A stretch of DNA of 64,000 bases from Sphaerosporella brunnea (taxonomy: Eukaryota > Ascomycota > Pezizomycetes > Pezizales > Pyronemataceae): positions 1 through 64,000 of the forward strand of contig VXIS01000233.1 in the NCBI GenBank assembly GCA_008704415.1, written 5' to 3'. Within the stretch, counting starts at the first letter, position 1. The number at the start of each line of letters is the position of its first letter. This document shows positions 1 through 10,158 of the stretch, piece after piece. A program made the translations under genes and the position numbers. The notes under the pieces were generated by a model. It saw nothing but the letters and a program-made list of their open reading frames with translations. It was not told where the DNA came from and made no database searches.

Positions 1-519
1 TGATGGCCAGTAGCATCCGGATTTCTCCTCCCGAGAGCCGCGGTGAAGGGGGTGGGGTAGAGCAAGGAGCGCAAACCTAAAGCAGCAAAACTGACCCCCA
101 AGGGCTTTTGATTCTGGATCAGATATATGGGATCTATAACCAATACACGCGACAAACAAAACTGGTAATGTGGTCCGCTGTGTGCAATCTTGTTTACCGG
201 TCAGATATGGAATCAATTGTAAAAGTCGTTCCAAAAAAATTAAAAAAAAGCCAATTGCTGCTCCGAGCCTTTCCCCAAGCCTGCGGTCTCGGCTTGACAG
301 GGCATGTTATAGCACAAGTCGAAGCTGGCTCGGCCGGGAGCGGGGCATGGAGGACCCTCCTTCCTCTCATGGTCGCGGCGGCTTGTCGGCTTGGCTCGCG
401 TTTTGTCCATCACTACTTCGAGGCCCTTCAGTCTTGCAATTCAGGTGGCCTCGGTCTTTTGCTTTGGTGGTGATATCGGTTCGGCTTTTCATAGTTTGAG
501 TTAGCGAGCGCCGCCACGC
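1..519. other. Stretch without a recognised gene
   Basis: Open frames on both strands are short, overlap each other and match no family I know. The right edge abuts the 3' end of the decayed LINE that follows. Confidence 0.5.
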
Positions 520-1550
520 CCTGACTTTGCTTTTTGTTTTGTTTTGGTTCAATCATATTGCAATCGGCCGCTTGCGGCTATGGCATAGGTAAAAACAGAA
601 TCATCGCTACCCCGAGGCTCGGGGTCCGACTGTGGGCCTGCTCCTCCGAAGGAAATAAAATCAAGGAAATCGCCAAAAGTATACAGAAAGGACTGTGTTT
701 CACGCTGTTCCCTCTCCTTGCCCTTCCCCCTCTCCTTACCCTTCTTTGTGCCCTCCTGGGAGTTGCGCGTTGTCCTATGGCTTTGTGTTGCCTGCCCCTC
801 CTCTTATGTAGAAGTCGACGCACACAGCTCCGTCACCGGCCACTTGGGCCCAGGACAGGACGCTCTTCCCGGCTGACTGTGCCGCAGTACGGCCCGAGGG
901 CCGCCATGCCCTTCTTTCTCTCAACTTTCCTCCATCCCTCTTTCGCCTCAGCCCTCATAGGGGCGGGGCGGACGGGGCTGGTTCTTCGGGCGTGTTCAGG
1001 CGTTGGGCGTAATCGAGACCACTGCGTCGATCGGCCCTGCATGCTTCGAATGCATCAGGGAGGGGGGGGGGAGATCTCCCATGCGTGCTTTGTCGGTTGC
1101 TGCGCCAGGGCTAGGCGCCGTGACCGTTTACGTTCCGTCTTTGTCGCAGAAGGTGCAGTTGCCGGCATTTCCGCCGCCGTCGTTGCTGGCGGGGGCGGGG
1201 GTGCGGACAGCCTTGGGGTGGCAGAATTGGCGACCCATAGAGGGGGGGACGTCCGGGTCGACGCGTGTGATACCATCATGGTTCGAGGACTTATCGCTTC
1301 GAGCCCTTTGAGCCGAACCAGAAGCTCATCGTTCTGTGCAGAGAGCCGGTCGACCGTACCTCTCAGCTCAAGTACGATCATGACCAAATTGGCCATGATG
1401 GCATCGTATCCTTCCTTGAGGGCAGCGAATTTCCGACCCAAAGGTCCTTCGACCTCGGTGGGGAGAGGGGGTGGGGAGGCCGGAGGGGTGTACGCGCCCA
1501 CGTCCTGCATCTCCGCATCGCGCGTCCTCACTTTGCTCAGTACCATATGA
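520..1550 (-). mobile_element. Internally deleted LINE (ORF1 start plus 3' end)
   Basis: Read on the minus strand, an open frame starts at 1546 and runs to 1055 (163 residues). It has a predicted helical, coiled-coil-like segment around residues 40-85 (LRGTVDRLSAQNDELLVRL), then a Pro/Ala-rich stretch and a basic patch, as in LINE ORF1 (gag-like) proteins. No reverse transcriptase follows. Instead, at about 600-525, comes a short 3' tail with a CCGCAAGCGGCCG hairpin-like motif and an AAAACAAAAC tract. The same tail lies downstream of the LINE RNase H at 41.7-42.8 kb and at 17.49-17.53 kb. I infer one LINE family and an internal deletion that removed the rest of ORF1 and all of ORF2. The tail match is seen directly; calling the coiled-coil frame ORF1 is inference. 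Confidence 0.5.
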
Positions 1551-2528
1551 AACTCTCACGACTGTCGCAGACAACTATTCAACTTCGCTAACGTCAATTG
1601 GCATCACTTCAAGACCTCGTCATAATGCTCAATTGACCGGATTGGTCACGACGTCACTCAGGTCGCCGACATAGTCCAGCAGCACGAAGATACCTTGTAC
1701 AGCCGAGCACGGTGGAAAAAGGCAAGCTCGAGTCTCTGGGCTCGCCAGTGTGATGTCTAGAGATATGCAGGTGAGGGCACGTGCGGGGAGGAGGCTGCTC
1801 GGTCTCCTGCACCTGATACCTTGACCGAATTAAACGACACGACACAGTTCGGCGAAACTACAGCTCAATTCCCGACTGGCACAGAGACGAAGAGAAGAAA
1901 AGGAAGAGGAACGTGTATGATCTGACAGAATAGCAGTACCTAACAATCGACCTATAATGACCCTCCACGCCGCCGAATGCCATTGTACTCGTACAAGGCG
2001 GATCATAAACCACACAGACATCCCAACACTTAATCCGGCAGGGCTGTGATACCCTGATCTCAAATCGCCAGCACGCCATCATACATCGCGCCCCCCCCCC
2101 CCGTGGATTTTATTCCTTCATACATACCTATTATCTACGTCTTTCAACTGTCGTCGCGCTTATCAATCCAATTTCCCCGTTACAAACATGCAGCAGGTCC
2201 GCATCCTGGGACAGGTCAGCCATTACTCAACACCACGCCGAGAGCAACCAAGCCGAGGACTCCACTGCTGGCTCAGACAGTTTTTTCCAGACACAGATAC
2301 AGAGTCAGATTCTGCGGGATGCTCACTTGGACCCGTGCGAACCGTCACTCACAAACAGACCTTGCGGACGGCCAAAGAACAAGAAGAAGCAAGCGCATGC
2401 GCAAGTATCAACCACTTAGACAACAGAACAAGCGTGTGAAAGAGGGTCGCGATGAAGTTTCTGACCGCACGCGCCACGACGCTGCGGGGTTTCGGGGTTG
2501 TGGTGGCACGCACGGCCATGATGCCCGT
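1551..2528. other. Noncoding stretch with a poly-C run
   Basis: No open frame here looks like a gene. A run of about 13 C lies at 2090-2102. Part of the left end may be 5' leader of the adjacent minus-strand LINE. Confidence 0.4.
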
Positions 2529-3393
2529 ACTTGTATCAGGGCTGTCAATAGTCCGGCCGGCCGCCAGGTCAAACAGGGCCCCACGGAGTGGGTCAGGTCA
2601 GGCCGGTGATGTGGCAAGCCCGACAGGTTCCGGCGGCATAAGAAAAACCTGGATATCTGATAGGTGCCGGCCGGTGCCCGGTATCCTGAATTAAGGTCGG
2701 GTCGGTCCTGAATTAAGGTCGGGTCGGTCATTGTGCAGAACGCGGGGCCACAAAAAGCGCTTCTCGTTCTGTTTCCGCCGCAGCTAAAGCGTCGGTCGCA
2801 ATCAAAAGACGGGTCGATCCACCCCAAAATCAGCGACTCGGACGAGAGTCGGAGGTTCAGCTTAATGCGATTCCAGCGATGTCCGCTGAAGCAGAACGTG
2901 TGTTGAGCGGGTGAGAGTCTCCTTTCAAGTTGGTGTTGATGGAAGCATCACTAACAATTCCCAGGGCCGATTCCCCATTACGGATCAGCACGGTTCCCTG
3001 GGAGACGATGTTATCGAAGCCATAGAATGCCTGAAATCCTGGGCGAGGGAAGCTCGCGCGCTCTCAAATTCATCAGGTGGAGCGTATGCTGAGTGACCTG
3101 GAACAGCGGGCGGCGGAGATGGAGGGTAGCTGGAGGTCCTTCAGGTTGTTGAATCTGTATCACGGGTTCATGTTTCTTTCCTTTGTGTATGTGTAAGCAA
3201 AAAAATACAGATGCCTGGCGGGCGCGCGGGCGCAGGGTACTTCTGGGCCTGACAGGTGCCCGTAGGCGCCTGGGTCTCGATCCAAAAAGCCTGGTCCAAA
3301 CGGGCCGTGATTTTAAAAGCCCGTTTCAATCAGTCCGGTTCAGGCCGCGCTCAAAGCCGGACTGGCCGGACTTTTGACAGCCCTGACTTGTAT
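2529..3393 (+). mobile_element. hAT-derived non-autonomous element B1, with 8-bp target duplication
   Basis: The element spans 2537-3385. Its ends are inverted repeats: the left starts CAGGGCTGTCAATAGTCCGG, and the right ends with the inverse (CCGGACTTTTGACAGCCCTG). It is flanked by identical 8-bp copies of ACTTGTAT at 2529-2536 and 3386-3393, the target-site length of hAT transposons. The interior keeps scraps of a hAT C-terminal dimerisation region: MSAEAERVLSG near 2880, then GDDVIEAIECLKSWAREA near 3005, then QIHQVERMLSDLEQRAAEME near 3070, all with stops or frameshifts between. It encodes no active transposase. Related copies are B2 (27.4 kb), B3 (39.9 kb), B4 (8.3 kb) and B5 (window end). 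Confidence 0.88.
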
Positions 3394-4637
3394 CCGCGCG
3401 ACATAACTAGAGTACATAGCTAGCAATAGAAATCAACTGTGATCAGGGAAGTACCGTACTTTACGCTCGCCTTAGGTTGTGGTATTGTGGACCACTCAAA
3501 AATTCGCCGGTATCCTGCTCTTTTCAAAAATTTCGGGGTGGTATGCTGGACATATGGCATTTTTTCTTTACGCATGGAGCTTGTATGCATGGGACAGGAG
3601 TGGTGTAGAGTGGGGATATGGGTCCCAGTGCTGGATGGTGTAGAGCTACGATTCAGGTTGAGTGACGCTTGATGTACCTAGCTTGATAGACACCCCGAGT
3701 CGACCCCCGAAAAGGCACGCGGCTCAGGCATTGTGGATTTGGTGCGTATTTGCTGAAAGTCATGACGAAAGAGGACCCGGGTCTGAGCTCTCTGCGCAGA
3801 CATGGTAACCTTCAAGGTATTGGCAGCTGGCTATAGCGGAGCCATGCAAGCTGGTCCAAGCTTTCCACAATCCATACAGGCGATTTTTGACAGCCAGCAC
3901 GCAAGGGCGGGAACAGTGAGAGCGGAAAGCGCTGGATTGTAAAGCGCATCTGCTTGATGCTTGTTTTGCTCTGATTTCCGACGCGGGGATGACGGCTTTG
4001 ATTGTGGTCGTCCATCTCCACCCATCTCCACCAACCGGGGACGTGAAACGACGCGGTTTATATGTGCCTGCACTATATACTCATCCCAACACATTTCAAC
4101 CCATCCCGTCTCATCTATGTCGTGCCATCTATCATCCCACCCGCGATGTTGCGAGGTTGAATCAATGTTAGAGGTCTGTATATCCTAGGTTCTCCGGGAG
4201 ACGCCACCGCAATCTATTCTAAGAGTCGGTGGTTGCAAAGGCAAAACAAGAGTGACAGGTCTGGTCGGGGGTTCACCCGGAGTGGTGGGGGACGGTTGGG
4301 GGGGCTGCAATCATGCTGTGCCGACCGGGTGACGTGCGAAGGTGTCAGCAGTTTCTTTTCACTGCCGGCACACCATACTCTGGGATGTTAAAGTGGGTAT
4401 TTGAGCATTGTCGCTCACTCGGAGTGAGTCGAGTGGAGAACCCTATTGGCGACCTACCAGCCCTAACCCCCCCGCCAACAATAAGTCAACCACGCTGTGA
4501 GAAAACCAGAGCCGTTCCTCCACACCACACACCTCGTCTTGACACCACAATCCTGAAGATATGGAAACCGCGGCGAATGCACTTCACCAGACACGATTTG
4601 GCGTCCCGTTGTGGCAGCCATATTTACCAACACCACG
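3394..4637. other. Stretch without a recognised gene; probable promoter side of the next gene
   Basis: Only short overlapping frames occur. The last few hundred bases precede the start codon at 4638 and presumably hold its promoter and leader; I saw no distinctive motif. Confidence 0.4.
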
Positions 4638-5749
4638 ATGAGTGCACCTATCAGGTGTCGACCCGCACCTGCGTTCGGCTCCTTCGACATCCCCCCCGAC
4701 TCTGAGACTGTGCGCAGCGAACAGTTCATTCAGTTTGAGCTGTACGCGAGGTCGTTCGGAATCCAAGTTCCGCCGCTGAAGTTTGTCGTACCCGGTGATA
4801 ACAGGATCTATTTCATACCCTCGGAATATTTGAAGACATACGGGGTGAGTTTCGGTCACTCGTGCCCGCAAACTGGCGATGGTCGGTCGAGCGTAATGAA
4901 GCTGACCTCAGCATCGAACCCAGGACATGAAAATGGCCGTCGCCGACAAGCTGCAGATAGATGTGGACGGGGTGCTCGATATGAGCCTCGAACCTATTCA
5001 GCCGAGCGATTGGAATATCGTATCCAGAAGCTGGCCGTACTGTCCTCGGGAAATTCACCGTGGTCGGTCAGCCAATGTTTTCAGACCCTGTCCTCACAGT
5101 CGTGTGGAAGTCGAAGAGTCTCGCCATCAAGATCTGGCTTCCATGTCCAAGGAGAATCACCGTAGGGGAACTTCTTGGCATCGTGCAAGGATATCTGGGT
5201 CAACTGATGGATTCACCATTGGATTTGCCCCTGGTTCCCCGATTGACCAGCTCCGAACTCTGCAAGCTTCGCATAGAGGATGGTTCTCCCTCGGACCTGG
5301 TGGACTTCGTGCGAAAGAAGGGCTGCGCCGAGTGTGTGCAGCAACCAACGGTGTTTGTGGGGATTGTGGGAATCGACGAAGCGGTGACTCACTCGCATTC
5401 CACCGAAGGCATGGAACCGCAGATGGTCTACGTGGTCGTGCAGAACCTGTGGATGATGGTGCCATCTAGGGTGCAGCCGAGGCCTGATCTTGTGGTTCCC
5501 GCAAGCCTAAGCGTCAGCCAAGTCAAAGCCATGATTGAGCAGGAGTTTTGGGAAACGCTGGGACTGGGGGAGGAAGAGGACAGAGCTGGAGTTCTACTTC
5601 GACATAACATGGTCTCGGCGGCGCCCGAAGGGCGCTGGGATGAAATCGCCGATCAGGACTTAACGGCTGTGGGAACCATGCGCATGGCCGTGCGCTCGGT
5701 TCTGACATATTATCGGCGACGGCCAGTGACTGTACTCTGCGACGCATGA
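4638..5749 (+). CDS. Three-exon hypothetical protein (about 326-330 aa)
   Basis: I do not recognise this protein. Proposed exons are 4638-4844, 4924-5019 (or from 4912) and 5072-5749. Intron 1 starts GTGAGT at 4845 and has two possible acceptors, ctcag/4911 and cccag/4923. Both keep frame and follow a GCTGAC branch-type site. Intron 2 (5020-5071, 52 nt) is GTATCC...GTCAG. All junctions are phase 0, and each exon is open in a different raw frame, so splicing restores one continuous frame. The ATG at 4638 is chosen because the longer open frame begins only at a GTG (4611). The product begins MSAPIRCRPAPAFGSFD and is mixed alpha/beta in look, with no signal peptide or membrane segment. A helical, acidic patch (VKAMIEQEFWETLGLGEEED) lies near the C-terminus. 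Exon structure is inferred from frames only; the third exon is the safest part. Confidence 0.55.
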
Positions 5750-6581
5750 TCCTCCATTTACACGCGCAATTGAGTATACTTATCTGAGCCCCCGAACTCT
5801 CGCAGTGAGATTTACATTCGCGTGCACTATCGGTCTCGCCATTCTCGTCTAGCCAGCCGTCACCACAGACCCATAAACGATACGCAGCGTGCTCATTGTG
5901 AGATCTGGTCACCATATATCATCCAAGGATGAACTGTAACGGTGGGTTAGATAGCGATGTAGTTAGATTCAGTTTTGGAGCTGGCGGAACAGTTTCTGGA
6001 GAGATTTTGGCCATTGCTGGTGCCAACTTCGATCCATCGGCCGGTGTCGGTGTCGTATCACTTGCGAAGATCAACCGTGGTCCCTCGGAGCTCCCTCGGC
6101 CCTCGCTACAGCAAGTCAAAACTCTACACTCATCATTCATCAACCCCTCCGTGGAGCGCGTAGAGACGGGAAAAAAAAAAACCCGGACCCAATACCATAC
6201 CGATGATATCGCCCTACATTGATCCCTTCATACCCGAACATACAACATGGGCTCGAGAATGCAGCTGATTGATTCATGATGGACGCGCAATGTTTATTCG
6301 CATATGAGGTTAGTGCCGCACCAAGGTCAAACAACCCAAACGCTACTATTACCAATATTCAATATCGACAACGAGTGAACACTCATGTGGCGACCACACG
6401 GTTGTGGACGATAGGTTTCACGCAGTGGACACTAAGACGTAGGTGAAGAGATATATTGCAAGGTACAGAGCTGAGTGCGAGTCGCTGCTCCTCAAGAGGC
6501 AGAAACGAGCAGTAGTATATCTGGTTCATGCGCGGATGCCATGTCATTCGCAGATGGTGGAATGCTGCATTGCTCAACAGA
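5750..6581. other. Intergenic stretch, 5' flank of repeat A1
   Basis: No gene-like frame. A run of 11 A lies at 6171-6181. The segment 6380-6400 (tgtggcgaccacacggttgt) resembles a palindromic motif near 50918 in the 5' flank of copy A4, so part of this flank may be repeat-derived. Confidence 0.4.
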
Positions 6582-7500
6582 GATCCGAGTATGAACGGGT
6601 GTAACAAAATATAACTAGGGTATGTGTAGAGATACCCTAGGGTTAGAGGTAATTTAGCCGCTTGGTTGCGCCTCTTAAAGGATAGAAACAAGCGCCAGGC
6701 TCCGAACCTCGCAATCAACACTGCTACACACGCTCTTGACCACACACCGCGTAAACTCAGCAATATCTCTTCATCAATACCATCAAACACCTCGTCCTTC
6801 TTTCTTTCCATCTTCCGTTAACCATGGCCGAATCCAGCTCAAATGGCCGAATCCAGCTCAATGGCCGAATCCAGCTCCATGGCTGAATCCAGATCAATTC
6901 AGGGACGCGCTCGGGCTAATGGCGCCGCTAGCGCGGCTCCCGCTGCTAAAGCTGAAACCCCTCAAGCCACCGGTATCTAACCACCTGTTACCTTCTACCG
7001 AGCCTTGCCTGACAACTGCACAATAGTTCTGTCGCCGCCCACCATTCCTGCGTCTGATACCAGGAAAGCCAAGCGCAAGGCCAAGGTCAAGGCCTGGCGC
7101 AAGGCCTGGCGCAAGGACAATCGCAAGGTGAACCCCCAGACCCCAACAACCCACAGCATTCGTTCTGACATCATCAGCAGAAGGATAGGCAGCGGGAAAA
7201 GAAGGTCACGGGCGAAACCGCAGTCACCCCGGCACCGGCGTCAGTTCGTCAAAAGAGTGGGTCCATTTTCGTCGATGTGTCTCATTGTACGGGCATGGAC
7301 GTCTCCTGGAATCTCGCCCCCGATGGCACTGTTGCCGGAATCACCTGCTCATTTCGTGGATCGAAGTCTTAGGGCGCTCTCATATTGTTTCGTCTTGTGT
7401 TGTGGAGGTTGTTATGGGTGGCTATTCTGGGTACGCAATAAATACATCGCGTTGGTCTGTCAACTGGTGGGTTTGGTGCCTTGCAAACGTGGAATAGTGG
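6582..7500 (+). repeat. Repeat unit A1 carrying a small spliced gene
   Basis: The unit begins GATCCGAGTATGAACGGG, the start shared with copies A2, A3 and A5 (A6 has it with one base changed; A4's is degraded). Two inverted repeats follow. The first, at 6614-6641, is ctagggtat...ataccctag. The second, at about 6656-6697, is a longer arm pair cgcttggtt...aacaagcgcc around a ctcttaaagg centre. The leader (caatcaacactgctacacacgctcttga) is also shared. The right boundary is approximate, because similarity to other copies fades after the stop codon and an AATAAATA polyadenylation-type signal near 7437. Confidence 0.75.
6843..7372 (+). CDS. Family A small protein, copy A1 (140 aa, two introns)
   Basis: Function unknown. 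Exons are 6843-6972, 7027-7127 and 7181-7372. Intron 1 (54 nt) is GTATCT...CTGAC...AATAG. Intron 2 (53 nt) is GTGAAC...CTGACATCATCAGCAG. Spliced, the product has an N-terminal MAESSS repeat region, an Ala-rich stretch, a basic central block rich in Lys/Arg (KAKRKAKVKAWRKAWRKDNR) that could be a nuclear localisation or nucleic-acid-binding region, and a C-terminal exon ending IFVDVSHCTGMDVSWN...TCSFRGSKS. One extra A within the first MAESSS unit breaks the frame from the upstream ATG at 6824, so the ATG at 6843 is used. Unspliced RNA would stop at the TAA at positions 6-8 of intron 1. The gene model is supported by six loci sharing the same intron lengths, phases and positions. Confidence 0.72.
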
Positions 7501-7680
7501 GCTATAGTCAGATAGAAACAGCAGATTTAAATACCGGTTCTCCGCATCATGTAGTTTTCTTGAGAAGAATTCAATCATGCGATCCACCATAGATTCATTT
7601 TTATCTGGCTGCACTTGTCGCAGACTTCCACGGATCGCAAAGTCTGAGGCGTCCGTTTCAATCAACAATTGATGATTTCC
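7500..7680 (-). pseudogene. Ty3/gypsy RNase H fragment
   Basis: The minus strand from about 7668 encodes LIETDASDFAIRGSLRQ followed by IEFFSRKLHDAENRY. This matches the RNase H region that follows the reverse transcriptase in Ty3/gypsy polyproteins (typical pattern: ETDASDxAIGxxLxQ ... FxSRKLxxAExNY). Nothing upstream or downstream in the polyprotein is kept. The same fragment recurs at 53.6-53.8 kb, and its side sequence recurs at 50.9-51.05 kb, each time next to a family A unit. Confidence 0.65.
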
Positions 7681-7859
7681 TTTCTCTGCTGACCGCGTAT
7701 TGGAGTGGATTTACTCAAGGCAGCGATGATTCATGGCGCTCCGCCGCACGAGGAACATCACATCAGAGATAGACTGATAATGCTGCCGACGAAGCGCGCA
7801 GAATGTGACCTCGTTCGACCTCCTCCGTCGATACAACCTGCCGCACTGGACAACGTTTA

Positions 7860-8280
7860 GCAATTCAAGCCGAAGCTCGAGCTTTGCAGGCTCGGCTCAC
7901 CTCACCGAGCCTAAGTCGTGATGATCCGAGCCGCAGTGAGCCTACCCCTCGGCTCAGCTTGCGCCGGATCATGTCCATCACTAGATGGAGGTGCAACCGA
8001 TGTAAGTATACTGCATGGAGCGACCGGATGGCATGGACAGCGCTGACCGCAGGTCTCAGCGGGCCGGAATCCAAAGACCGTCGCAAACTTCGCAATTGGC
8101 TTCTACCAAGAACCCACTGGAGCATCTGCGAGACAAGCACGACATTGGTCGCAACGGCATCCAGTCTGCAGCTTTCAACAGAGCGTCAGGCGCGTATCAA
8201 CGCGCTGAGCGGCAAGCCGCACCCCCCACGTTCCACTACCAGCTAACCGAAATGGGCCTCACAGCCAACAGCGATCCGTA
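7860..8280 (+). pseudogene. BED zinc-finger fragment of a hAT transposase
   Basis: The plus strand carries ITRWRCNRCKYTAW near 7977-8020 and, in another frame, NPLEHLRDKHDIGRNGIQ near 8110-8165. Together they give the C-x2-C...H-x4-H layout of the BED-type finger at the start of fungal hAT transposases. Frame changes between the parts may mark an intron or decay. The left edge (7865-7950) is rich in ctcgagc/ggctc motifs like hAT subterminal repeats. It is joined head to head with B4, so the two are probably separate fragments. Confidence 0.5.
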
Positions 8281-8879
8281 TATATCAAGGAAAGAAACAT
8301 GAACGCGAGATACAGATTCAGCAACCTGAAGGACCTCCAGATACCCCTGCATCTCCGCCCCCGCTGTGTCAAGTCACTCAGCATACGCTCAACCTGATGG
8401 ATTTGAGAACCCGCCGCACATACCAGATCTTCCATCGCCCAGGATTTGAGGCATTCTATGGCTTCCATAACATCGTCGGACTTGCGAGATTTGTGAGAAA
8501 AACGTCAGCATTTGCGCTGCGCCGTATTCCGACTCTCATCCGAGTTGTTGTTTTTCGGGTGGATCGAGCAGTCTTTTGATTGCGATCAACGCTTTAGCTG
8601 CGGCGGAACGATTAGTGCTTTTAATGCCCCGCGTTCGGCACAATGACCGACCCGACCTTAACCCGAAGAGACAACGCCGGCGGGGAAAGAAAGATTCAAC
8701 CATGCCGCGGTCTACTGTTCATGCTCCGCATTCCAGTGATGTAGGCAGGAGCATGCTTCGATAATATGACCGTGGGGTACTAGTATATCGCTCACTGACA
8801 ATCACTCGATGATGCAGCCGTTGCAGCCTGGCCGGCCGGCCGACGCGGCTGGCTATTTCGGCGGCTACTGACAACCCTG
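8281..8879 (-). mobile_element. Truncated B-family hAT element B4
   Basis: In reverse orientation this repeats the B1 interior: MEAIECLKSW and SQIHQVERMLSDL on the minus strand at 8468-8370, and gaccgacccgacctta near 8646. The outer end at 8879 is an inverted-repeat terminus (...actgacaaccctg), the inverse of a CAGGGTTGTCAGTAG start. The other terminus is missing: similarity stops near 8290, where the BED-finger fragment begins. The terminus directly abuts the end of repeat A2. Confidence 0.65.
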
Positions 8880-9980
8880 GATCCGAGTATGAACGGGATT
8901 TTTAAGTGTTGGGACACGGTAAAACCTAACGCACGTCCAGGTACGCCCAAATAGCTCACAAGAATTTGTAATATACGGAAGCTGCTCTCTCGTGCAGATT
9001 TCAAGTGTGCACAATAATCCGTGATTTTTCATGGATCTCAGCCGTACCAGCGACGACAACCTTTCCCTCCAAACACCACATCACCATTTTTTGACGCATT
9101 CCGTCTCCTCAGCCCTGGTAACTGCCAACACGCCCCGTTATTTTGCCGATTTTTTCGTTTCGCTGGACTCCCGATTCTTTCTCATCTCTTCTATGTTTTC
9201 GCGCGAGCTAGGTGCAGCCACGAAATGTGAATACAACTCCTGAACCGGTGTCGTTGGGTTTCCAGGCGATCTCCATGCCTGTATGATTGGAACAGTCGAC
9301 GAAAATGGACCTAGGTTTTTGACCAGCCGACACCGACGCCGGTCCCGCGGTGACTGCGAGGTCATTTTCGGGCTTCTTTTCCTGCTGGCGAGCCTTCTGC
9401 TGATGATGTCAGAGCGAATGCTGTCGGTTGTTGGGGTCTGGGGGTTCACCTTGCGCTGAGCCTTGCGCTTAGCGTTGCGCTTGGCTTTCTTGACATCAGA
9501 CGCAGGAATGGTGGGCGGCGACGGAACTATTGGTTGGTTGTCAGGCAAGGCTCGGTAGAGTGGAAGAGGTAGTTAGATACCGGTGGTTTCAGAGATTTCA
9601 CCGTCAGCAGCGGCAGTCACAACCGCAGCGTCGTCAGGAGCGTCAGGAGACGAAGTAGCAACCGCAGTGTCAGGAGCAGTCGCACCCGCAGCGCGACCCT
9701 GAAACAAGCGGCGAATGAAGGCGGCCATGACGTCAAGCGAGAAGGAAGAAGAAGGAAAAAAAGGAGAGATGCAAGACGAGACGAAGGGAGGCTGTAGATG
9801 CTATGGATGGAGTCGGAGTCGAGAGCAGGGTATGTACAAGTGTTGATTGCGAGGAACGGAGCCTAGCGCTTGGTTCTGCCTCTTGAAGTGCAGAACAAAG
9901 CGCTAGCTCTTACATCTAGCCCTAGGGTATCTCTACAGATACCCTAGTTCTCCCTTGTTACACCCGTTCATACTCGGATC
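8880..9980 (-). mobile_element. Repeat unit A2 with 18-bp terminal inverted repeats
   Basis: This 1101-bp unit starts GATCCGAGTATGAACGGG (8880-8897) and ends with its exact inverse complement (9963-9980). It is therefore bounded by perfect 18-bp inverted repeats and carries one family A gene on the minus strand. Inside the 5' end (read on minus) are the two family palindromes: 9920-9947 (ctagggtatc/gataccctag) and 9863-9907 (agcgcttggttctgc/gcagaacaaagcgct around ctcttgaa). The 3' region of about 310 bp is shared with A5. I see no clear target duplication. TIRs suggest a DNA-transposon-like or MITE-like unit, but only this copy shows both ends. Confidence 0.65.
9208..9728 (-). CDS. Family A small protein, copy A2 (137 aa, two introns)
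   Basis: Function unknown. Exons on the minus strand are 9728-9581, 9526-9450 and 9396-9208; introns are 54 and 53 nt, same phases as the other copies. The N-terminus is MAAFIRRLFQGR, like A3 and A6, followed by an Ala/Asp/Thr-rich stretch. The middle is Lys/Arg-rich (KKAKRNAKRKAQRK). Exon 3 is the class with IFVDCSNHTGMEIAWKPN and ends FTFRGCT, like A1 and A5. The 5' half therefore belongs to the A3/A6 subfamily and the 3' half to the A5 subfamily, which points to recombination within or near intron 1. Both introns and the full frame are intact. Confidence 0.72.
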
Positions 9981-10158
9981 ACTATGTGACTACCATAGTT
10001 TCGGTTTCATCATGTCTTGTGCTCACTCTGCGATATGGCTTACACGATTGTAATACTCCCGCTTGTGCAAATCGATCCTGCAGCAGAGTCAATCAGGTAT
10101 ACACACAGTTTTTCCATCAGGTCATCAGTGGGATCAGTGCATGCGCCCTCCGGAACCA

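Noticed and set aside
534..1550. Long plus-strand open frame (338 residues)
   Set aside because: It lies antisense to the LINE-like frame with the coiled coil and shared tail, and has low-complexity composition with no domain.
7865..8879. One complete hAT element from the BED fragment to the B4 terminus
   Set aside because: The BED finger and the dimerisation remnant face opposite directions, so they cannot be one transposase gene.
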